Assembly: GCA_903862425.1 (NCBI GenBank) | Contig: CAIOYC010000010.1 | Span: 1 to 46,574 of the forward strand | DNA length: 46,574 nucleotides | Source of the DNA: an uncultured Caulobacterales bacterium | GTDB taxonomy: Bacteria > Pseudomonadota > Alphaproteobacteria > Caulobacterales > Caulobacteraceae | Reading direction: 5' to 3' | Notes under the pieces: model-generated | Database searches by the model: none | The model's input: only the letters and a program-made list of their open reading frames with translations | What the model was told of the DNA's origin: nothing | Shown: piece after piece, positions 18,818 through 28,835 of the stretch | Position numbering within the stretch: position 1 is the stretch's first letter | Layout of the letters: each line of letters opens with the position of its first letter | Program-made: the position numbers and the translations under genes

Positions 18818-19194
18818 TCTGCCGTGTCGGGCTTCTTGGCGGGCTTCTTCTTCGCGGCCTTGGCGGGCTTGCGCCGCGCCGCCTCGACCCCGAGCGTGGC
18901 CCAACGCACCGCCTCGTCCGGATCGTCCAGAGCGGACTCGGGCAGGCGGCGATAGGCCATCTCCATGACGCGCCCGTCCTTCATCGGATAGGTGATGCGG
19001 GGCAAACCCTCGTCGATAAAGGCCTGTTCGTTGGCTTCATCCACCTTGATCCAGATGGCCTCGTCATCCAGCAGGGCGAAGATCTGATCTTCGAGATAGG
19101 CCGCACCGCCGCCGAACATGCGCTTGATGCGGACCGGGCCGAGGCCGGCGAACAGCTCGACCGCAAAGGCCTCGAAGCTCTTGGACAGCGCCAT
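18814..19194 (-). CDS. TfoX N-terminal-domain protein
   Basis: 126 residues. Residues 1-100 match the TfoX/Sxy N-terminal domain: VRIKRMFGGGAAYLEDQIFALLDDEAIWIKVD and MAYRRLPE. In gamma-proteobacteria TfoX regulates competence, but stand-alone single-domain forms are widespread and uncharacterised. The C-terminal 20 residues are Lys/Ala/Pro-rich. It overlaps sufA at its start and the glycosyltransferase at its end, so it is made together with the Fe-S machinery. Confidence 0.85.
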   Translation of the reverse strand: MALSKSFEAFAVELFAGLGPVRIKRMFGGGAAYLEDQIFALLDDEAIWIKVDEANEQAFIDEGLPRITYPMKDGRVMEMAYRRLPESALDDPDEAVRWATLGVEAARRKPAKAAKKKPAKKPDTAE

Positions 19195-19601
19195 CAGGCG
19201 TCGAGTTGGGCCGGAACGATGGTGACGCTCTCGCCGCAGCCGCAGGCGTCTGTCTCGTTGGGATTACGGAACACGAACTTGGACGACAGGCGTGTGACCT
19301 CATAGTCGATCTCGGTGCCGATCAGGAACAGAACCGCCTTGGGATCGACCAGGATGGTCACGCCCTTGTCCTCCACCACCTCGTCCATCGGCGCGGCCGC
19401 CTCGGCATATTCGAGCACGTATTCCTGGCCCGCACAGCCGCCGTTCTTCACCCCGACGCGCAGGCCGGCATAGGGCTTTTCGGCCCCGTTCTTGACTGCG
19501 GAGGCCATGATCTCGCTGACGCGCGCCGCGGCGGCGTCGCTCAGGGTGACGACCTTGGGGCGCGGACGGCGCGGGCGGGGAGCGGTCTGGAGGTCTGACA
19601 T
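19194..19601 (-). CDS. sufA: Fe-S cluster assembly A-type carrier SufA/IscA
   Basis: 135 residues. It is an A-type carrier that passes [4Fe-4S] or [2Fe-2S] clusters to target proteins. The three conserved cysteines are present: one in GVKNGGCAGQEYVL and two in the C-terminal CGCGES. Residues 1-18 are a basic Pro/Arg-rich extension (APRPRRPRPK) ahead of the usual start of the fold. Its stop overlaps the TfoX-like start (TGATG). It begins 10 bases after sufT in the suf operon. Confidence 0.93.
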   Translation of the reverse strand: MSDLQTAPRPRRPRPKVVTLSDAAAARVSEIMASAVKNGAEKPYAGLRVGVKNGGCAGQEYVLEYAEAAAPMDEVVEDKGVTILVDPKAVLFLIGTEIDYEVTRLSSKFVFRNPNETDACGCGESVTIVPAQLDA

Positions 19602-19611
19602 CGGGTGCGCC

Positions 19612-19989
19612 TCAGAACATGTTCAGTTGCAGCTTGGCCTCGTCCGACATTCGGGACGGGTCCCAGGCCGGTTCGAACACCAGATTGACGTGGCAGCCGC
19701 GTACGCCCGCGACCCGTTCCACCGCATCCTGCACCCAGCCGGGCATATCGCCGGCGACGGGGCAGCCCGGCGCGGTCAGGGTCATGTCAACCACCACGTC
19801 GCGGTCGTCGGAGACATCCACCTTGTAGATCAGGCCGAGCTCGTAGATGTCGACGGGGATTTCCGGATCGAACACCGTCTTCATCGCGGCGATCAGTTCG
19901 TCGGTCAGCCGGTCGAGCTCGTCCTGGGACAGACCCGAGGGCTCTGCATTTTCGGTGGCGATGGGGGCGGCGTCATCCATGGCGGTCAT
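19612..19989 (-). CDS. sufT: SUF-associated MIP18/DUF59 protein (SufT)
   Basis: 125 residues. The DUF59 fold occupies about residues 28-120: VFDPEIPVDIYELGLIYKVDV, the conserved DMTLTAPGCPVAGD with its single Cys, and VFEPAWDPSRMS. SufT proteins help mature Fe-S proteins, especially under high demand. The gene overlaps sufS by four bases (ATGA). Confidence 0.93.
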   Translation of the reverse strand: MTAMDDAAPIATENAEPSGLSQDELDRLTDELIAAMKTVFDPEIPVDIYELGLIYKVDVSDDRDVVVDMTLTAPGCPVAGDMPGWVQDAVERVAGVRGCHVNLVFEPAWDPSRMSDEAKLQLNMF

Positions 19990-21227
19990 CGATCGAAGAA
20001 GCTGCGGGCGGTGATCAGGGCGTCGGCGAACCGGTCCGCCTCGTCCAGGGTGTTATATAGGGCAAAGGAGGCTCGCGCGCTCGACGTGACGCCAAACCTT
20101 TGCATCAGGGGCTCGGCGCAATGCGTCCCGGCGCGCACGGCGACGCCATAGCGGTCGAGGATCTGGGCCACATCATGGGCGTGCGCGCCCTCGACGGCGA
20201 AGCTGAGGATGGCGCCCTTGCCCGGCGCGGCGCCCAGGATGCGCAGCCAGTTGCACCCCTCCAGCCGCTCGACGGCGCGGCGGTAGAGGGCGTCCTCGTG
20301 CGCGGCGATGGCGGCGCGATCCTGGCCGGACAACCATTCGATGGCGGCGCCGAGCCCGATGGCTTCGAGGATCGGCGGCGTGCCCGCCTCGAACCGGTGT
20401 GGCGGTTCCGCATAGGTTATGTGGTCCTTGGTCACCACGCCGATCATCTCCCCGCCGCCCTGGTAAGGCGCCATGGCGGCGAGCCGTTCGGCCTTGGCGT
20501 AAAGCGCGCCGATGCCGGTGGGGCCATAGAGCTTGTGACCGGTGAAGACATAGAAGTCCGCGTCGATGGCCTTCACGTCCACCTCGCCGTGGACCACCGC
20601 CTGGCAGCCGTCGAACAGCACCCAGGCGCCGGCGGCGTGGGCCGCATCGGCGATCTGGCGCGCCGGGGAGCGCCAGCCGGTGACGTTGGACATGTGGGTG
20701 ACGGCCACGCCCTTGGTCTTCGGTCCGATCAGCGCCTTCAGGCCTTCGATGTCGATGGCGCCGTCGTCGGTGACGGGCGCCCAGCGTAGCACCACGCCCT
20801 TGCGTTCGCGCAGGAAGTGCCAGGGCAGGATGTTGGCGTGGTGCTCCAACTCGGAGATGACGATCTCATCCCCTGCCTGCAGTTCCAGCCCCATGGACGC
20901 GGCGACGAGGTTGATCGATTCCGTGCCGCCCTTGGTGAAGACGATCTCGCCCGCATCGGCGTTCAGCAGCTTGCGCACGCTCTCGCGGGCAGCCTCGTAA
21001 GCGTCGGTGGTTTCGTTGGCCAGGGTGTGCAGGCCGCGGTGGACATTGGCGAAAGAGCCTTCCATCGCCGCGGTCATGGCGCGGATCACCGCCGTCGGCT
21101 TCTGCGCCGAAGCCGCTGAATCCAGGTAGATAAGCGGCCGCCCGTTCACCTGCCGCGACAGGATCGGAAATTCGGCGCGGACGGCGTCTACGTCAAAGGT
21201 CGGGGGCGTGCGGAAGGGCGCGGTCAT
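19986..21227 (-). CDS. sufS: SufS cysteine desulfurase (class II)
   Basis: 413 residues, pyridoxal-phosphate enzyme releasing sulfur from cysteine for cluster assembly. The N terminus VRAEFPILSRQVNGRPLIYLDSAA is typical of SufS. The PLP lysine is Lys232 in FTGHKLYGPTG and the persulfide-forming Cys370 lies in RAGTHCAEP. Group II enzymes need a partner such as SufE or SufU; neither is in this operon. It overlaps sufD (ATGA) and sufT (ATGA). This is the second cysteine desulfurase in the operon. Confidence 0.95.
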   Translation of the reverse strand: MTAPFRTPPTFDVDAVRAEFPILSRQVNGRPLIYLDSAASAQKPTAVIRAMTAAMEGSFANVHRGLHTLANETTDAYEAARESVRKLLNADAGEIVFTKGGTESINLVAASMGLELQAGDEIVISELEHHANILPWHFLRERKGVVLRWAPVTDDGAIDIEGLKALIGPKTKGVAVTHMSNVTGWRSPARQIADAAHAAGAWVLFDGCQAVVHGEVDVKAIDADFYVFTGHKLYGPTGIGALYAKAERLAAMAPYQGGGEMIGVVTKDHITYAEPPHRFEAGTPPILEAIGLGAAIEWLSGQDRAAIAAHEDALYRRAVERLEGCNWLRILGAAPGKGAILSFAVEGAHAHDVAQILDRYGVAVRAGTHCAEPLMQRFGVTSSARASFALYNTLDEADRFADALITARSFFDR

Positions 21228-22263
21228 GCCAGTCGCTCCAGCCGGCCGGTGAGCCAGGCCAGCGCCAGCTCCCGCGCCGGTTCATCGACGATGCGCTCGA
21301 TCACTTCGCCGAGATAGGCGGTGGTCAGCATGGCCTTGGCGGCGGCCTCGGGGATCCCGCGGGAGCGAGCGTAGAAGATTGCCGCTTCGTCCAGTGCGCC
21401 GACTGTGTTGCCGTGCGCGCACGAGACGTCGTCGGCGTAGATCTCCAGCTCCGGCTTGGCGTCGATCTCCGCCCGGTCGGAAAGCAGCAGGGCGTGGTGC
21501 GCCATGCGGGCATCAGTGCCGTCCGCCCCGCGCTGAACCACGATCCGACCCTGGAACACGCCGCGCGCCTGGTCCGTCGCCACGCCCTTAATGAGCTGGG
21601 TGGTTATGCCGTTCTCGCCGGCATGGGCGACCACGGTGGTCTGGTCCGAATGGCGTTTGCCGGTCAGCACATAGGCGCCGTCGAGGCGAACATTCACGCC
21701 CGCGCCGGGGTGGGACACATGGGTTTCGAACCGCTGACGCTTGGCGCCGGCGGCGAGCACGGTCTGGTGGAAGCTGGCTCCGGGCGCGAGGTCGACGTCG
21801 GTGCGAGCGACGGAGATCGCATCCTCGGCGTCGTCCAGCAGCACAATGCGCTCCACCCGCGCGTTGGCGGCGAGGCGGATGGAGAGCGCGGCGGAAGCGA
21901 CATAGCCCGCCCCCTCCCCCTCGAAACTGTCGATCAGCACCAGCCGTCCGCCTTCGCCCACCGAGACATCGGCCTCCACGTGATGGGCTGCGCCATCGCT
22001 GGCGGAAACGAAGCGGCGCACAAAGGCGCCCTTGCCGGTGGCGGGGATGGCGATGGACGCCTCCTCCAGCGTATGCCCGTTGGCGAATACGAGGGTCGGC
22101 CAGCCGAGCGCGGCCAGCGCCGCGTGACCGGCCACGGACGCAACCTTCGGCGAGGCCGGCGGCACGACGCGGATCAGCTCGCGCAGGCCCGTCCAGCGCC
22201 AATCCTCGTCCCGCCGCGAAGGCAGCAGGTCCGGATCGCGCGCAGCTATGGCGGCGGCAAGGC

Positions 22264-22267
<4 letters not shown>
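21224..22267 (-). CDS. sufD: SufD, scaffold subunit of the SufBCD complex
   Basis: 347 residues. It pairs with SufB and binds SufC to form the scaffold on which clusters are built. The beta-helical core and the C-terminal helical domain are visible (SCAHGNTVGALDEAAIFYARSRGIPEAAAKAML), including the conserved Cys-Ala-His. It is shorter than E. coli SufD, as usual in alphaproteobacteria. Four-base overlaps (ATGA) join it to sufC and sufS. Confidence 0.93.
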
Positions 22268-23028
<761 letters not shown>

Positions 23029-23030
23029 GG

Positions 23031-23438
23031 TCAAAAGGACGTCTTTTTGATTTGCGCGAGCGCGTAGGACAAGACGCCTCCAACGCTTGCCGGTGGCGCG
23101 AGCTTATTGCCCTGAGGATCGTAGTAGGCCGCACCGGAAAGGGCCGCCAAGGCCTTAAGAAACGTCATGGAAGAGATTAGTTCGAGATTGTTACCGATGA
23201 TGGAGGTCGTGATCTGGCTGTCGCCAAAGCGCTCAAACCGCTTCAATTGTTGATCAAGTGGGCCAAAGTAATACTCGAAACCGGTCTTCTTCCCATCGTA
23301 CATGACAGGCAGGAACCCGGATTGTTTCGGAAGATCGACCCGCATCGGGACGAGCTTATCGAGCGCTACCGTACGAATGACCGCGTCCATTGACGGCAGA
23401 CGCGATCGTTTTAGGATGAGCATCTGATCGACAGACAC
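23031..23438 (-). CDS. Unrecognised 135-residue protein inside the suf operon, lower GC
   Basis: 135 residues from a GTG that overlaps the sufB stop (TAGTG), or 130 residues from an ATG at 23423. No SUF family matches. Readable parts are RVDLPKQSGFLPVMYDGKKT, GFEYYFGP and a C-terminal AALSGAAYYDPQGNKL. These recall uncharacterised small proteins with a GFEYY...YDPQ pattern, some of which accompany toxin systems, but this is only a weak impression. GC content is about 54% over 23041-23400 by counting, versus roughly two thirds or more in sampled lines of sufB and sufC. It is probably a recent insertion that kept reading-frame coupling to both neighbours. Confidence 0.75.
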   Translation of the reverse strand: MSVDQMLILKRSRLPSMDAVIRTVALDKLVPMRVDLPKQSGFLPVMYDGKKTGFEYYFGPLDQQLKRFERFGDSQITTSIIGNNLELISSMTFLKALAALSGAAYYDPQGNKLAPPASVGGVLSYALAQIKKTSF

Positions 23439-24907
23439 TATCCCACGCTCCCCTCAAGGCTCACCGCCACCAGCTTCTGCGCTTCGACGGCGAACTCCAT
23501 GGGGAGTTGTTGCAGGACGTCGCGGACGAAGCCGTTGACGAGGAGGGCTACGGAAGCTTCCGCGTCCAACCCACGGCTCTGACAGTAGAAAAGCTGGTCG
23601 TCCGAGAGCCGCGTCGTGGTCGCTTCGTGTTCGAAGGTGCAGTGGGCGTTGCGCGCCTCCACATAGGGCACGGTGTGGGCGGCGCAGTCCTTGCCGATGA
23701 GCAGGCTGTCGCACTGGGTGAAGTTGCGAGCGCCTAGCGCCTTGGGATGGGCCGAGACCAGGCCGCGATAGGTCTGGGTCGACTTGCCAGCCGAAATGCC
23801 CTTGGAGATGATCCGCGAGCGGGTATTCTTGCCAAGGTGGATCATCTTGGTGCCGGTATCGGCCTGCTGGCGACCATTGGTGATGGCGATGGAATAGAAC
23901 TCGCCCTGGCTGCCCTCGCCGCGCAGCACACAGGAGGGGTATTTCCAGGTGATGGCGCTGCCGGTCTCCACCTGGGTCCAGCTCACCTTGGAGCGGTCGC
24001 CCCGGCAGTCCGCCCGCTTGGTGACGAAGTTGTAGATCCCGCCCTTGCCGGTGTCCGGATCGCCCGGATACCAGTTCTGGACGGTGGAGTATTTGATCTC
24101 CGCATCCTCCAGCGCCACCAGCTCCACCACGGCGGCGTGCAGCTGGTTCTCATCGCGCATGGGGGCGGTGCAGCCCTCCAGATAGGAGACGTAGCTGCCC
24201 TTGTCGGCGATGATCAGGGTGCGTTCGAACTGGCCCGTGCCGCTCGCATTGATGCGGAAATAGGTCGACAGCTCCATGGGGCAGCGTACGCCCGGCGGGA
24301 TGTAAACGAACGAACCGTCGGAAAAGACCGCCGAGTTCAGGCAGGCGAAATAGTTGTCCGTGGTCGGCACCACCGTGGCCAGATACTTGCGCACCAGATC
24401 GGGGTGATCGCGCAGGGCCTCGGAGATCGGGCAGAAGATCACGCCGGACTTGGCGAGCTCGGCGCGGAAGGTGGTGGCCACCGAGACGCTGTCGAACACC
24501 GCATCAACGGCGATCTTCGGCGAGCCCTGAACACCGGCCAGGAAGGCCTGCTCCTTCAAGGGGATGCCGAGCTTTTCGTACGTGCGCAAGAGTTCCGGAT
24601 CGACTTCGTCAAGAGACTTCGGCCCGTCTTTCTCCTTGGGCGCGGCATAGTAGAAGGCGTCCTGATAGTCGATCCGGGGATAGCTCAGCTTGGCCCAGTC
24701 CGGCTCGTCCATGGCGATCCAGCGGCGATAAGCCTCCAGCCGCCATTCCAGCATCCAGTCCGGCTCGCCCTTCTTGGCCGAGATGAAGCGGACGGTGTCT
24801 TCGCTGAGGCCCTTGGGCGCGAACTCGGTCTCGATATCGGTGACGAAGCCGTGCTCATAGGCTTCGAGGGCCGAGACGGTATCGATGGTCTTCTGGACAG
24901 CGGCCAT
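23438..24907 (-). CDS. sufB: SufB, scaffold subunit of the SufBCD complex
   Basis: 489 residues, the main scaffold for nascent clusters. Conserved stretches include [51 protein letters not shown] and the C-terminal [19 protein letters not shown]. The ATG at 24907 overlaps the stop of the cysteine desulfurase (TGATG). The frame stays open upstream to 25291, but that extension is Arg-rich shadow sequence of the desulfurase gene and has no SufB match. Confidence 0.96.
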   Translation of the reverse strand: MAAVQKTIDTVSALEAYEHGFVTDIETEFAPKGLSEDTVRFISAKKGEPDWMLEWRLEAYRRWIAMDEPDWAKLSYPRIDYQDAFYYAAPKEKDGPKSLDEVDPELLRTYEKLGIPLKEQAFLAGVQGSPKIAVDAVFDSVSVATTFRAELAKSGVIFCPISEALRDHPDLVRKYLATVVPTTDNYFACLNSAVFSDGSFVYIPPGVRCPMELSTYFRINASGTGQFERTLIIADKGSYVSYLEGCTAPMRDENQLHAAVVELVALEDAEIKYSTVQNWYPGDPDTGKGGIYNFVTKRADCRGDRSKVSWTQVETGSAITWKYPSCVLRGEGSQGEFYSIAITNGRQQADTGTKMIHLGKNTRSRIISKGISAGKSTQTYRGLVSAHPKALGARNFTQCDSLLIGKDCAAHTVPYVEARNAHCTFEHEATTTRLSDDQLFYCQSRGLDAEASVALLVNGFVRDVLQQLPMEFAVEAQKLVAVSLEGSVG

Positions 24908-26091
24908 CAGGCGACACTCCTGCGGCGTTGGTGACGGTCGTGGGCCGAGACCCAGACCTCGGCGAAGCGGACCCAGTCGGCCGCGGTGGTGGCCCAGCCG
25001 CCGGAGGCGCGCACGGCCACACTCGCCAGACCCAGCCGGCGTCGGGCGTCGGGATCGCTCAGAATTCCGGCGTAACCCATGGCGACCAACACCGTGGAAG
25101 CGGCCACCTTGCCCGAGGAACAGGCCGAACCGGCGGAGACCATGACGCCGTCGAGGTCGAGCATCATCACCTGCAGCTCGGACTCGAAGCCTTCGGTGAG
25201 CGCGCAAAGCACCCCGGGCAAGCGCGACGCACCCTCGCCGGCAATGATGGCGCCCTCGGTCTTCAAACGTTCGGCGGCGGCGTCGCGCCATGCAGTCTGG
25301 TGGGCGGCATGGGGCAGGTCGCGCAAGGCAGCCGCAGCGGCTGCGCCGAAACCCGCTATGCCCGAGACATTCTCCGTGCCGGTGCGAATGCCGCGCTCCT
25401 GTCCACCCGGCGCCGCCACGCGAGGGCCGACCTTGGCTCGCGGTGCGATCACCAGCGCGCCCACGCCCTGGGGGGCGCCGAGCTTATGACCGGAAAGGGA
25501 TAGGGTATCGGCGCCGAGCGCTGCGATATCGACCGCGATCTTGCCTGCGGCCTGGACCGCATCGACGTGCAAAGTTCCGCCGACATCGTGGACCAGCGCG
25601 GCGACGCCGGCCGCGTCCTGGATCACGCCCGTTTCACTGTTGGCCAGGGACAGGGCGACGAACGGCGCGCCATCGCGGGCGTCCCAGCGTGCCAGCTGGT
25701 CCTTCAGCCAATCGAGATCGGCCACGCCCTGACCGTTCACTGGCCAGGCCTCGGTCCAGTGCCCGGACGCCATGGCCGGACGCATGGTGCTGTCGTGCTC
25801 GGTGGCGAGGATGATGGGGCGGCGACAGCCGGCGGCGATAGCGCCTTCGACGGCGATGCGATTGGCCTCGGTGCCGCCGGAGGTGAAGATCACCTGATCG
25901 GACGATGCGCCGACCAACCCGGCCACCTCAGCGCGGGCCTGCTCCACCGCCGCGCGCGCCATCCGACCGCCTGCGTGTACGGAAGACGGATTGGCCCCAA
26001 TACGAAGGGCGCAGACAGCGGCGTCTTCCGCCTCGGGACGGATCGGGGCGGTGGCGTTGTAGTCGAGATAGACGGCTGGGGCGCGACTCAT
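24907..26091 (-). CDS. Cysteine desulfurase, NifS/IscS-type
   Basis: 394 residues. It is a class I-like enzyme: [14 protein letters not shown] at the N terminus, [11 protein letters not shown], the PLP lysine in [13 protein letters not shown] and Cys324 in the flexible loop [10 protein letters not shown]. It is more diverged than E. coli IscS and close to the cysteine desulfurase usually found right after iscR in alphaproteobacterial suf operons. It overlaps iscR by four bases (ATGA) and sufB by one. Having both this and SufS suggests two sulfur entry routes to one scaffold. Confidence 0.92.
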   Translation of the reverse strand: MSRAPAVYLDYNATAPIRPEAEDAAVCALRIGANPSSVHAGGRMARAAVEQARAEVAGLVGASSDQVIFTSGGTEANRIAVEGAIAAGCRRPIILATEHDSTMRPAMASGHWTEAWPVNGQGVADLDWLKDQLARWDARDGAPFVALSLANSETGVIQDAAGVAALVHDVGGTLHVDAVQAAGKIAVDIAALGADTLSLSGHKLGAPQGVGALVIAPRAKVGPRVAAPGGQERGIRTGTENVSGIAGFGAAAAAALRDLPHAAHQTAWRDAAAERLKTEGAIIAGEGASRLPGVLCALTEGFESELQVMMLDLDGVMVSAGSACSSGKVAASTVLVAMGYAGILSDPDARRRLGLASVAVRASGGWATTAADWVRFAEVWVSAHDRHQRRRSVA

Positions 26092-26537
26092 GCCGCCGCC
26101 TCCGCCGACAAGGGCGCGCGGCGCGGGATGCGGCGGCCGATGACGTCGGCCAGGGATACGCCATCGAGGAAGTGCTCGATCTCCTCGCCCAGCGCCTCCC
26201 ACAGGTGGTGGGTCATGCAACGTTCGCCCCCGGCCAGACAGCCGATCTCGGCCTTGGCGTCACAGCGGGTGGCGTGCAGCGGCTCGTCCACCGCCTGCAC
26301 GATGGCGCCGACGGAAACGGCCTCGGCCTTGCGGGTCAACCGGTAGCCGCCGCCGGGGCCGCGGACGCTGGCGACGAGGCCGGCGCGGCGCAGGCGGGCG
26401 AACAGTTGCTCCAGATAGGCCAGCGAGATCTCCTGACGCTCGGCGATATCGGCGAGGCAGACGGCCTGATCCGTTCCGTGGCGGGCGATGTCGGCCATCG
26501 CCATCACGGCGTATCGACCTTTCGTGCCCAACCGCAT
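26088..26537 (-). CDS. iscR: Rrf2-family regulator IscR
   Basis: 149 residues. The winged-helix domain is at the N terminus ([20 protein letters not shown], then [20 protein letters not shown]). The C-terminal half has three cysteines ([19 protein letters not shown]) that would hold a [2Fe-2S] cluster, with spacing CX7CX6C. In IscR the cluster state decides operator choice. The frame is open upstream to 26696, but [11 protein letters not shown] is the family start. A near-consensus IscR site lies upstream at 26618-26642, so autorepression of the entire suf operon is expected. Confidence 0.93.
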   Translation of the reverse strand: MRLGTKGRYAVMAMADIARHGTDQAVCLADIAERQEISLAYLEQLFARLRRAGLVASVRGPGGGYRLTRKAEAVSVGAIVQAVDEPLHATRCDAKAEIGCLAGGERCMTHHLWEALGEEIEHFLDGVSLADVIGRRIPRRAPLSAEAAA

Positions 26538-26609
26538 CTGAAGGATCCTCGCTAAAAATTGCGCGCCACGCACGAGCGGTGTGCTAAAGCCCCCGCTTCT
26601 GGTCAGCCG

Positions 26610-26638
26610 CATGTAGGAAACCCGACTGTGGCGGTCAA
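26610..26638 (-). promoter_or_regulatory. Predicted promoter of the iscR-suf operon
   Basis: On the minus strand, TTGACC (26638-26633) is followed after 17 bases by TACATG (26615-26610). The -35 is good and the -10 is weak, as expected for a promoter that is controlled. It would start transcription near 26604, leaving a leader of about 67 bases before iscR. Confidence 0.45.
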
Positions 26639-26642
26639 GTAT
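26618..26642 (-). promoter_or_regulatory. Type 1 IscR-binding site
   Basis: The 25-base site, read on the minus strand, begins ATACTTGAC and ends AGTCGGGTTT. It matches 21 of 25 positions of the E. coli type 1 IscR consensus (ATASYYGACTRWWWYAGTCRRSTAT). It covers the predicted -35 element of the iscR-suf operon, so holo-IscR would block RNA polymerase. Confidence 0.65.
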
Positions 26643-26694
26643 TACAACGATATGGGCGCCGCCGCAGCGTCGTCCGCAAGAGGTCTGAAGCCGC

Positions 26695-27348
26695 ATGCCT
26701 GACGTGATCCTGACCGGCGCATCCGGACGGTTGGAAGGCAGCTACTCGCCGGGGAAGATCCCCAACGCCCCCATCGCGCTGATCCTGCACCCCCACCCCA
26801 AGGCGGGTGGGCAGATGAACAATGCGGTGACGGTGCAGCTCTATCGCGTGTTCATGAAGCGCGGCTTCGCCACCTTGCGCTTCAACTTCCGCGGCGTGGG
26901 CAAGAGCCAGGGCGAGTTCGATTCGGGTATCGGCGAACTGGCCGACGCGGCCTCGGCGCTCGACTGGCTGCAGACCAACAACCCGCAGGCGTCGCAGTGC
27001 TGGGTTGCCGGGTATCAGTTCGGCGCCTGGATCGGCATGCAGCTTCTGATGCGCCGGCCGGAAACGGACGGATTCATCTCCGTCTCGCCGCCCACCAACG
27101 TGTATGACTTCTCGTTCCTGGCCCCCTGCCCCGCCTCAGGCCTGATCCTGCACGGCTCGGCCGATGCGGTGGCCTCGCCCAACGAGGTGGAGCGGGTGGT
27201 GGCCAAGCTGCGGACCCAAAAGGGCATCGTCATCGATTACGAACTGATCGAGGGCGCCAACCACTACTGGTCCGAACACATTGCGGACGTGGAGACCCAG
27301 GTCGGCGCCTATGTGGACAAGCGCATGAAGGCCGACGGGCTGGTCTGA
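26695..27348 (+). CDS. Alpha/beta-hydrolase fold protein lacking the nucleophile serine
   Basis: 217 residues. The fold is clear: [15 protein letters not shown] (oxyanion region), [27 protein letters not shown] (acid Asp) and EGANHYW (His). The nucleophile elbow, normally G-x-S-x-G, reads GYQFGA, with Gln at position 108. The protein is probably not a classical serine hydrolase. It is divergent from iscR with a shared 157-base gap, so the IscR site may affect it too. Function unknown. Confidence 0.85.
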   Translation: MPDVILTGASGRLEGSYSPGKIPNAPIALILHPHPKAGGQMNNAVTVQLYRVFMKRGFATLRFNFRGVGKSQGEFDSGIGELADAASALDWLQTNNPQASQCWVAGYQFGAWIGMQLLMRRPETDGFISVSPPTNVYDFSFLAPCPASGLILHGSADAVASPNEVERVVAKLRTQKGIVIDYELIEGANHYWSEHIADVETQVGAYVDKRMKADGLV

Positions 27349-27379
27349 GGGTCTCCTCGAACCAGGTTTCGGGCGGCGG

Positions 27380-28588
27380 TCAGGACGCCGGAGCGTTGAC
27401 GTCTGGTGCGGCGAGGTCTGGCCCAGGCCGCCGGACCTTCGCGAGCATGAAGCCGCCCAGCCACATCATCCCGCCAGCGACCAGGACGAGGGCGAGCGAA
27501 TGGCCGATCTGGAAGACGCCGCCGAGCAGGCTGGAAACGAGATAGAGCCCGCACGCCGTCAGCCACAAGGCTGAGGCGCGCTCGCCGACACGCGACGAGA
27601 ACGTGCTCGCCGCCTGCGACGCCACAAGCAGGCCCGGCCCGATCAGTAGAAGATCATAGGCCATGATCCGCGGAAGGAGCAGGACGCCGACGGCGAGGGC
27701 GAGCCATACCCGCTGCGCTGCGCTCAACCTTGCGGTCTCCGCAATCACCAGACCCGCGCCGAACAGCAGCGCCGCATAGAGCAGATAGACGACGCCCAGG
27801 ACGGGATGCGCGGTGACGCCCAGCTGTCCCAGCCAACCGAGCAGGCCGCCGCCCGGATGAGGGTCGACCGCGACCTGCAGAACAAAGGCGCGCCACTCCG
27901 GCACAAGTGGGAGGCGCGACAGGCACAGCCCCGCCACGACACCTGCCGCGACCACGACCAGCCCGATCCGCCGTCTCCAATTCGCCGTGGAAAAGGCCGG
28001 CACGGTGAGGAAGGTCAGATAGATCGGCTTGACGAGGCCGGCCAGAACGATCGCCGCGGTGCAGGCTATGGTTTCCGCCCCTAGAAAGATGGCGGCCGCG
28101 ACGATCCCCGCCTGCAAGACCACGGCGATATTGCCCACGAAAACGAGGTTGCCGGAGGTGAATCCCAGGAAGGGCGCGCGCGCAGGCCGGTCGGCGCCGT
28201 TCATCGGCCGCCAGAAGACCAGCCAGAACAGGAAGACGAGCACGGCCAGGAAGAAACAGGCATAGGCGGCGAGCACCGCGCCTTCGCCGAGCCAACTCAC
28301 CGGGTAACCCAATACGTCGGCGACCCAGGGGGGGTAGACGAATTGGGAGTCGTTAACGCCCCCGCACGACGCCGAGGCGGAATAGATCGCCTGATGGCTG
28401 TTCCACCTGCCAGCCGCACAGAGCACGGATTTGAAATCCACCAGCCAGGGGGTCTTGTGGCGCAGAAGCCGCGGCGCCACCGCCGCCCAGAGCGGGAGGC
28501 TCCACATAACAAGCCACAGGGGACCGGCGCGCAGGCGGGCGGTCCAGCCTTCGGCCTTGGGTTTCACGACCGGCAAGTTTCCTCCCAC
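27380..28588 (-). CDS. Multi-span membrane protein, GT87/DUF2029-like
   Basis: 402 residues with about 9-11 hydrophobic helices. The pattern of an Asp-Phe pair early (PWLVDFKSVLCAAGRW), a Tyr-rich first loop (FVYPPWVADVLGYP) and LVKPIYLTFL resembles the GT-C type mannosyltransferases of family GT87, which use polyprenyl-phosphate sugars. The identification is by architecture only. The annotated start is GTG 28588, but a GGGAGG lies directly after it, so TTG 28576 or GTG 28567 may be the true start. Confidence 0.65.
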   Translation of the reverse strand: MGGNLPVVKPKAEGWTARLRAGPLWLVMWSLPLWAAVAPRLLRHKTPWLVDFKSVLCAAGRWNSHQAIYSASASCGGVNDSQFVYPPWVADVLGYPVSWLGEGAVLAAYACFFLAVLVFLFWLVFWRPMNGADRPARAPFLGFTSGNLVFVGNIAVVLQAGIVAAAIFLGAETIACTAAIVLAGLVKPIYLTFLTVPAFSTANWRRRIGLVVVAAGVVAGLCLSRLPLVPEWRAFVLQVAVDPHPGGGLLGWLGQLGVTAHPVLGVVYLLYAALLFGAGLVIAETARLSAAQRVWLALAVGVLLLPRIMAYDLLLIGPGLLVASQAASTFSSRVGERASALWLTACGLYLVSSLLGGVFQIGHSLALVLVAGGMMWLGGFMLAKVRRPGPDLAAPDVNAPAS

Positions 28589-28698
28589 GCGCGGATGCAG
28601 GCGCGTCCGCTTCGTTGGGAGAAGCGCAGCGGCGCGGCCGTCATCCGTCAGCCGAAACCTTGTCCGACGTGGGGCGCATTCGTTGCGGTGTTGAAAGC

Positions 28699-28731
28699 TT
28701 GACCTTGAGGTGGAGCTTCACCCTTGGTCAA
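28699..28731. promoter_or_regulatory. Dyad element upstream of the small His/Cys peptide gene
   Basis: TTGACC (28699-28704) and GGTCAA (28726-28731) frame an inner GGTG/CACC pair around GAGCTT. It lies about 105 bases before the ATG at 28836. It could be an operator or a hairpin; no regulator is identifiable. Confidence 0.35.
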
Positions 28732-28835
28732 TGTGTTGGCGCCGGAGGAACATATCGCTCCAGACATCCTACGGCGACACCCGGCCGCTATCGATAGGGC
28801 GGCAACTGCCGGTCGGGGGACCACAGGAGACCAGA

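Noticed and set aside
24908-25291. N-terminal extension of sufB
   Set aside because: Arg-rich and out of register with SufB homologues; the ATG at 24907 gives the family start and the usual one-base overlap.
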